DNA of 64,000 bases from Calothrix sp. PCC 7507. GTDB taxonomy: Bacteria > Cyanobacteriota > Cyanobacteriia > Cyanobacteriales > Nostocaceae. Below, piece by piece: positions 59,281 through 64,000 of the stretch. Where the stretch lies: positions 558,001 through 622,000 of the forward strand of contig NC_019682.1 in NCBI RefSeq assembly GCF_000316575.1, written 5' to 3'. A model generated the notes under the pieces. That model saw only the letters and a program-made list of their open reading frames with translations. It did not search any database and was not told where the DNA came from. The position numbers and the translations under genes are program-made. The stretch's first letter is position 1. Each line of letters begins with the position of its first letter.

Positions 59281-62226
59281 ATGAATAAATTAACTTTTTA
59301 TGTGTTCTTGTTGCAAGGGTTGTTTTTAGGAATAGCAACTGCTAGCGCCAAGGCACAGTCTGTAAACGCGGTTGATAGCAATTTACGTACCAGCCAAAAG
59401 ACAGATATGGTTCATGTGGGTACGGCTGCTGCACAACTCGTCTTTGAACCAGCGCCACGTCACTCTATTGCCGGACTGAAGCCAGAGCGAGTTTGGGTAC
59501 TCAATCAGAATCAACAGGTACAACGCCAAGCTTTTAATTGGGTAGTTCAAGACGCTAAACAGGCGGGACAGCAACCATTTTTGCAAGCAGAAAAACCCCC
59601 GACTAAGCCAAATGATAAGCCCAAGCCTGGTGTCAAACCACCCAAGAAAGATGATTTAGAAGCATTCGCTGAAGTAGTTAAAGACACAGAAAAATCAGAG
59701 GGGTTGTTTACCCTTTATCGCCAGAAAGAAAAGAATAAAATTTATTTAGAAATTCAACCCGATCAGCTGAATAAAAATTACCTGGCTACGTCAACCCTGG
59801 AATCGGGTATTGGTGAACAGGGTATTTACAGCGGTATGCCTTTGCAAGATTTTCTATTCTATTTCAAACGGGTGGAAAATAACTTACAATTTGTTGTCCG
59901 CAATGTTAATTTTCGTACCAGAGAAGGCGATCCACAAGTGCGATCGCTGGCCCGTTCATTTAGTGACTCTGTACTTTACACTATTCCCATCAAAAGCATT
60001 CACACCGAGCGCAAAACTATCTTAATTGACTTGGGTGATTTGCTACTCACAGACTTGGCGGGCTTATCTTTGAGTTTAGGTATGGGTTCAGGCACAGACC
60101 AGTCTTCTTTTGGTAGTGCTAAGGCTTTTCCCCAAAACTTAGAAATTGAGTCAATTTTGAATTTCACTGGTGGTAGTAGCAGTCGTGAGAGTGAGATGCC
60201 GAGTTTTGCGACCTTACCTGATGGACGTGGTTTTACTCTGCGTGTCCACTACAGTCTGTCGCAACTTCCCACCAATAGTTATCAACCCCGCTTGGCTGAT
60301 GAGCGTGTTGGTTATTTTATCACTGCTTACCAAGATTTGACCAAGGACGACAAGGGCGATCCTTTTGTCCGCTATATCAATCGCTGGAATTTAGAAAAAC
60401 AAGACCCAAAAGCGGCAATATCTCCACCGAAAAAACCGATTGTCTTCTGGATTGATAATGCTGTGCCTTATGAGTACCGCGACTCTATTAAAGAAGGCGT
60501 ATTGATGTGGAACAAGGCTTTTCTGAAGGTGGGTTTCAAAGATGCGATCGAAGTCCGCCAAATGCCGGATGATGCTAAATGGGACCCAGCAGATATCCGC
60601 TACAACACGATTCGCTGGATTAACACGGTAGATGGTTTTTTTGCGATGGGCCCATCTCGTGTCAATCCCTTGACTGGGGAAATTTTGGATGCAGATATTC
60701 TAGTGGATGCGAGCTTTGTGCGTGTCCTCAAAAGTGAATACCGCCAAATTGTACAACCCAGCAACATCCAAACCCGCACTTCTTTGTCAGCTTTGATGCA
60801 AAATAACGCCCTTTGCAGCAACGGCCAGCCACAGTCAAAGGAAAAGCCGTTGTTAAGCCGTTTAGCGAAATTGGCAGGTGAATATGATGTCTGCTATGGG
60901 ATGGAAGCTGCTAACCAGTTTGCTTTGGGTTCTCTGGCGGTATCGCTTTTGCAAGACACTACCGCCACTCCGGATCAATTGAAAGAATATATTCATCAAC
61001 AATTACGTTTAATCATCGCTCATGAAGTTGGACATACCCTTGGTTTACGTCACAATTTCCGTGGTAGCACCTTGCTAGCGCCAAAGGAGATGAACAATAA
61101 GGAAATCACCAACAGCAGAGGTTTAACTACGTCGGTGATGGATTATATTCCGCCAAATATTGCGCCTCAAGGCACGAAGCAGGGAGATTATTTTCCTAGT
61201 GCGATCGGGCCTTATGATGAATGGGCAATTAAATATGGGTATACATCAACTCAAGCTACAACACCTGTAGCTGAAAAATCTGTTTTGGCAGAAATTGCTG
61301 GACAATCTGACAAGCCTGAGTTTAGTTATTCTACAGATGAGGATAGGTATGACCTCGACCCCACTGCTAATGCCTGGGATAATAGTAATGATGTGCTGCT
61401 TTATTCACAGTGGCAGTTAGATAATTCACGTCTGATGTGGGATCGTCTCAATAAGCGTTACCCAACAGAGGGCGAGAGTTACAGCGATGTTAGCAATCGA
61501 TTTAGCACTATCTTAGGTAACTATTTTCAAAATATTTTCTACACTACAAAATACATTGGGGGACAGTCTTTCTACCGAGTCCAGGTTGGTAATGTGTCAT
61601 CTAGTAAACCTAGTAGCCAACGTCGATTACCATTTGAACCAGTGCCTGTGGAACAGCAACGACAGGCTTTAAAGACGTTACAAAAGTATGTGTTTGCGGA
61701 AGATGCGCTGAACTTCTCACCAGAACTGCTGAATAAATTAGCACCTTCTCGTTGGCGACATTGGGGTAGTTATCCTTTGATTGGTCGTTTAGATTATCCG
61801 ATTCATGATTTGGTATTATTGTTGCAGAGTGCAGTGTTGCGGGATTTGCTTTCCAGCGATCGCCTCACCCGTCTCAAGGATATCGAACTCAAAAGTCAAT
61901 CAGAAAAAGCACTGAGTATGCCTGAGCTATTTGATACTTTACAGAATGGCATATGGACAGAAGTCGTCAATCCAAAAAGCAAATCGCTGAAAATTTCCAG
62001 CCTGCGGCGTGGCTTACAGCGGGAATATCTGGATATCTTGACGGCGATGGTGTTAAGGAAAGAAGCTGTGCCAGAAGATGCGCGGACACTGGCTTGGTAT
62101 AAAATACGGCAACTACGCGACAAACTAGCGTCAGTTAATTCTACCGATGAATATACTAAAGCGCATTTACTAGAAACACGCGATCGCATTGAGAAAATCT
62201 TGAATGCCCCTTTACCAGGGAATTAG
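59281..62226 (+). CDS. Secreted zinc metalloprotease (DUF5117/DUF5118-type met-zincin)
   Basis: 981 residues with a signal peptide (MNKLTFYVFLLQGLFLGIATASAKAQS). The active site RLIIAHEVGHTLGLRHNFRGS near residue 582 is the extended HExxHxxGxxH zincin motif, with the Met-turn candidate TSVMDYIPPNIA about 40 residues later. The N-terminal half (LFTLYRQKEKNKIYLEIQPDQLNKNYL, LATSTLESGIGEQGIY) fits DUF5117/5118 modules and the C-terminal ~200 residues are helical. A periplasmic or extracellular peptidase is expected; target unknown. The lysine/proline-rich KPPTKPNDKPKPGVKPPKKDD segment near residue 100 is a likely linker. Monocistronic. Confidence 0.9.
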   Translation: MNKLTFYVFLLQGLFLGIATASAKAQSVNAVDSNLRTSQKTDMVHVGTAAAQLVFEPAPRHSIAGLKPERVWVLNQNQQVQRQAFNWVVQDAKQAGQQPFLQAEKPPTKPNDKPKPGVKPPKKDDLEAFAEVVKDTEKSEGLFTLYRQKEKNKIYLEIQPDQLNKNYLATSTLESGIGEQGIYSGMPLQDFLFYFKRVENNLQFVVRNVNFRTREGDPQVRSLARSFSDSVLYTIPIKSIHTERKTILIDLGDLLLTDLAGLSLSLGMGSGTDQSSFGSAKAFPQNLEIESILNFTGGSSSRESEMPSFATLPDGRGFTLRVHYSLSQLPTNSYQPRLADERVGYFITAYQDLTKDDKGDPFVRYINRWNLEKQDPKAAISPPKKPIVFWIDNAVPYEYRDSIKEGVLMWNKAFLKVGFKDAIEVRQMPDDAKWDPADIRYNTIRWINTVDGFFAMGPSRVNPLTGEILDADILVDASFVRVLKSEYRQIVQPSNIQTRTSLSALMQNNALCSNGQPQSKEKPLLSRLAKLAGEYDVCYGMEAANQFALGSLAVSLLQDTTATPDQLKEYIHQQLRLIIAHEVGHTLGLRHNFRGSTLLAPKEMNNKEITNSRGLTTSVMDYIPPNIAPQGTKQGDYFPSAIGPYDEWAIKYGYTSTQATTPVAEKSVLAEIAGQSDKPEFSYSTDEDRYDLDPTANAWDNSNDVLLYSQWQLDNSRLMWDRLNKRYPTEGESYSDVSNRFSTILGNYFQNIFYTTKYIGGQSFYRVQVGNVSSSKPSSQRRLPFEPVPVEQQRQALKTLQKYVFAEDALNFSPELLNKLAPSRWRHWGSYPLIGRLDYPIHDLVLLLQSAVLRDLLSSDRLTRLKDIELKSQSEKALSMPELFDTLQNGIWTEVVNPKSKSLKISSLRRGLQREYLDILTAMVLRKEAVPEDARTLAWYKIRQLRDKLASVNSTDEYTKAHLLETRDRIEKILNAPLPGN

Positions 62227-62268
62227 TGGGTATCAGCATCAGCTTGGTAGCGGATATTCAAGATCCTA

Positions 62269-62302
62269 TTTATCTGCGTTTATCTGCGTTTATCTGCGTT
62301 TA
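62269..62302. repeat. Tandem 10-bp repeat (TTTATCTGCG)
   Basis: Three complete units plus a partial one, directly downstream of the metalloprotease gene; unit length differs from the heptad arrays elsewhere. Confidence 0.75.
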
Positions 62303-62339
62303 ATTTTAGCCCGTACCTGACTAGAGCGAGAAACGCTAT

Positions 62340-62476
62340 ATACCAATTCAAATAATGTTTGCAACACATACATTCTGCGTACGGGCACGGCTGCCATAGA
62401 CTTTCGGGAAAACCGATAGTTTATGGGTGCTGTGCTACTACCCATCTGTCGCCTTCTTTCTTTTTTAAATTGGTAT
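62340..62476. mobile_element. 137-bp element with ATACCAATT termini
   Basis: ATACCAATTCAAA at 62340-62352 and its near-perfect inverse TTTAAATTGGTAT at 62464-62476 bound a non-coding stretch. Related left ends are seen at 7955 (ATACCAATTCAAAA) and 23764 (CCCAATTCAAATAATGTTT). A non-autonomous element is likely. Confidence 0.5.
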
Positions 62477-62547
62477 TATCTTCTTTCGCAACCAAAATAA
62501 TCATAAGGTAGCAAATGATCAAATCTCCTTTTGCTACCTCTATTTTT

Positions 62548-63279
62548 CTAACTACTCAAAGCTTTGAGAAAGCGTTGCAAACTCTTGAATACACTGGGCT
62601 TTTTCCCTGGTACAGCATCTTTTCCTATTTGCGGTTGTCCTTTCAAGAGGATTAAATCTATTTCATCACCTGATGGTCTTTTGGGTAACTCGGCAATTTT
62701 TTGATACTCACCGTTAGTCTCAACCCATACTTCCCACAGTCCAGGGTAGCAGCGAAATACGGCAGTTTGATCGTCTACAGGGCGTAAGTAGTAGCAGGTT
62801 TCAATAGTATTAATGAAACGCTCGCGAATTTGCCTAGCTGCGTAACCAATGCCCACAATAGCGGCATCTTCTAGACGGGGATTGAGAAGAATTGCGGGGC
62901 GATCGCCTATTTCGGCAAATAGCTTTTCTAGCTGGGATATTTCTACGGAACTAGGGGCGATGAATAAGAAAATTTCCTCTTCTGGCTGAATTTTGTCGCT
63001 GACAGAAGTTGCTCTACCTGTACCGATATCCGAAATTGTAAATGGTACATCCCAATCGCGACGAGCTAAAGCAGCAGCACCTGTATCGGCGAAGAACACC
63101 TTGAGGCGGGATTCATAATCTGCAAGCAGTGGTAGATATTGTTCGGCGACTGGCATAGGTTTGAGTTCTGGAAACAAAAACTCAACTTGTAAGCGAGTAT
63201 AACCGTCTGCTAGGGCAGCTTGGGTGGCTGTGCGAGATTGGGCGATCGCCTCTTCAAGACTCTTAGGAAGTTCGGACAT
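62548..63279 (-). CDS. DUF1995 domain protein (LPA3-like)
   Basis: 243 residues. N-terminus LPKSLEEAIAQSRTATQAALADGYTRLQVEFLFPELK is characteristic of DUF1995, followed by EIFLFIAPSSVEISQLEKLF, PAILLNPRLEDAAIVGIGYAARQIRERFINTIETCYYLRP and FRCYPGLWEVWVE. Plant homologues include LPA3, involved in photosystem II assembly, so a photosynthesis-related role is plausible. No signal peptide. It is monocistronic; the next gene upstream is a histidine kinase on the same strand 122 nt away. Confidence 0.88.
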   Translation of the reverse strand: MSELPKSLEEAIAQSRTATQAALADGYTRLQVEFLFPELKPMPVAEQYLPLLADYESRLKVFFADTGAAALARRDWDVPFTISDIGTGRATSVSDKIQPEEEIFLFIAPSSVEISQLEKLFAEIGDRPAILLNPRLEDAAIVGIGYAARQIRERFINTIETCYYLRPVDDQTAVFRCYPGLWEVWVETNGEYQKIAELPKRPSGDEIDLILLKGQPQIGKDAVPGKKPSVFKSLQRFLKALSS

Positions 63280-63401
63280 AGTCTACGTTGTGCTTTAAGA
63301 TCTATTCCCATTGTTTCAGTATTAGCAGAAATAAGTACCTATTGCCTATACTTCGACTGCGCTCAGTACAAGTTGCCTATTGCCTGCCTACACAAATAAG
63401 T

Positions 63402-64000
63402 TCATCCAAATCTAGTACTACCCTTGGGTAAACTAACTATCACCTTAGTTCCTTGCCCTACTTGACTAGATAAAACAATATCGCCACCATGTAATTTGAC
63501 ACAGGCTTGAGTGATCGCCAGCCCTAAACCTGTACCGGGTATTGTGTCAACATTACTCCCACGACTGAAGGATTGAAATAAGTGTTCTTGATCAACTATT
63601 GGTATACCAATTCCCTCATCTTGGATGTGAAAGATCACTTGTGATTCTTGTCCAATCAAATGAAATTCGATATTACCGCCATCAGGAGAGTATTTAATAG
63701 CGTTAGACATTAAGTTGACAAAGATTTGCTGCAAAAGTTGGCGATCGCCCCAGAAGCTTTGACAATTCCCAGTGATTTTAAAAATCAATTCGTGGTTTTC
63801 GCCCACTGTCTTGCGTTCTTGTTCCATCAAGTCAGAGAAAAATTGCAGTAAATCGAGCGGTATGGGCTTAAACTTGGTTTTGTCTAACTCCAATTGGTTA
63901 ACCAACAGCATATCATCGACGAGTTTGGACATATACCGAGCTTTTTGCTCAATGATTCGCAGAAACCTTTGCTGTCTGGATTTATCCAATTGTTCACCGT
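63402..64000 (-). CDS. Sensor histidine kinase, C-terminal part (continues beyond window)
   Basis: Only the catalytic end is present. Helices of the dimerisation domain (RFLRIIEQKARYMSKLVDDMLLVNQLE) are followed by the ATPase domain with N box NLMSNAIKYSPDG, G1 DEGIGIP, F box FQSFSRGSN and G2 GTGLGLAITQACVKLHGG. The frame is open through base 64000, so the phospho-accepting His and all sensory domains lie to the right of the window. The TTG at 63989 is not the true start. No response regulator is adjacent within the window. Confidence 0.9.
   Translation of the reverse strand, partial: GEQLDKSRQQRFLRIIEQKARYMSKLVDDMLLVNQLELDKTKFKPIPLDLLQFFSDLMEQERKTVGENHELIFKITGNCQSFWGDRQLLQQIFVNLMSNAIKYSPDGGNIEFHLIGQESQVIFHIQDEGIGIPIVDQEHLFQSFSRGSNVDTIPGTGLGLAITQACVKLHGGDIVLSSQVGQGTKVIVSLPKGSTRFG

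Overview
The window reads as chromosome of a filamentous, probably heterocystous, cyanobacterium of the Nostoc/Calothrix/Tolypothrix kind. The basis is dense HIP1 octamers (GCGATCGC) in genes, tandem heptanucleotide arrays (CTGATAA, CCCCAGT, GGGGATT, TTGCCTA classes) between genes, a fused panC-cmk gene, zinc-ribbon Ser/Thr kinases, DUF4351/Uma2-type nucleases, pentapeptide-repeat proteins and many families typical of this group. No rRNA, tRNA or CRISPR array was recognised.

Layout. 1-8 kb is mostly housekeeping: an RlpA-like wall protein (cut by the left edge), panC-cmk, sodB, two uncharacterised genes, purM and a PHP phosphoesterase. 8-18 kb is accessory: an Rpn/DUF4351 nuclease-like gene, a DUF5895-like gene, mltA with a small coupled partner, a repeat-filled 1-kb gap, an orphan TpsB transporter, a kinase-FGE fusion and an orphan potC. 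18-25 kb holds a glycosyltransferase, DUF1499, a class V aminotransferase, hisG, an OmpR-type regulator and hisC. 25-35 kb is a mostly minus-strand block of small-molecule enzymes and exporters (methyltransferase, truncated flavodiiron-like MBL protein, HpxZ-like, TauE, HAD, EamA, GST, TauD dioxygenase, SDR, zinc-less alcohol dehydrogenase), ending in a pyrophosphatase-like gene broken by a small mobile element. 35-50 kb carries acetolactate decarboxylase, a VOC protein, methyltransferases, a membrane kinase, a type II NADH dehydrogenase, DUF1345, a PLD/EF-hand/HhH lipoprotein, a NifS-like desulfurase, a nuclease pseudogene and a coiled-coil membrane protein. 50-64 kb has an SLH-fasciclin outer-membrane protein, a PhyH-like oxygenase, a NACHT-pentapeptide protein next to its NACHT-less paralogue, a secreted zinc metalloprotease, DUF1995 and the end of a histidine kinase.

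The strongest unexpected signal is non-autonomous mobile DNA. Two short element families with terminal inverted repeats are both flanked by CTAG. Family A has three copies (105, 99 and 105 bp; the two full ones identical). Family B has two identical 103-bp copies. One B copy splits a 116-codon pyrophosphatase-like gene, and removing exactly 107 bp restores the frame. One A copy can be compared with an unoccupied version of the same flanking repeat elsewhere in the window. At 48.3-48.5 kb an A and a B copy lie end to end sharing one CTAG. Several other inverted-repeat elements (12.3-13.0, 40.4, 42.9, 43.7, 56.9 and 62.3 kb) lie in other gaps.

The best candidate for a functional novelty is the tandem at 53.6-58.8 kb: a STAND (NACHT) NTPase with 36 pentapeptide repeats, and a neighbour keeping the linker, pentapeptide and C-terminal tail but lacking the NTPase.
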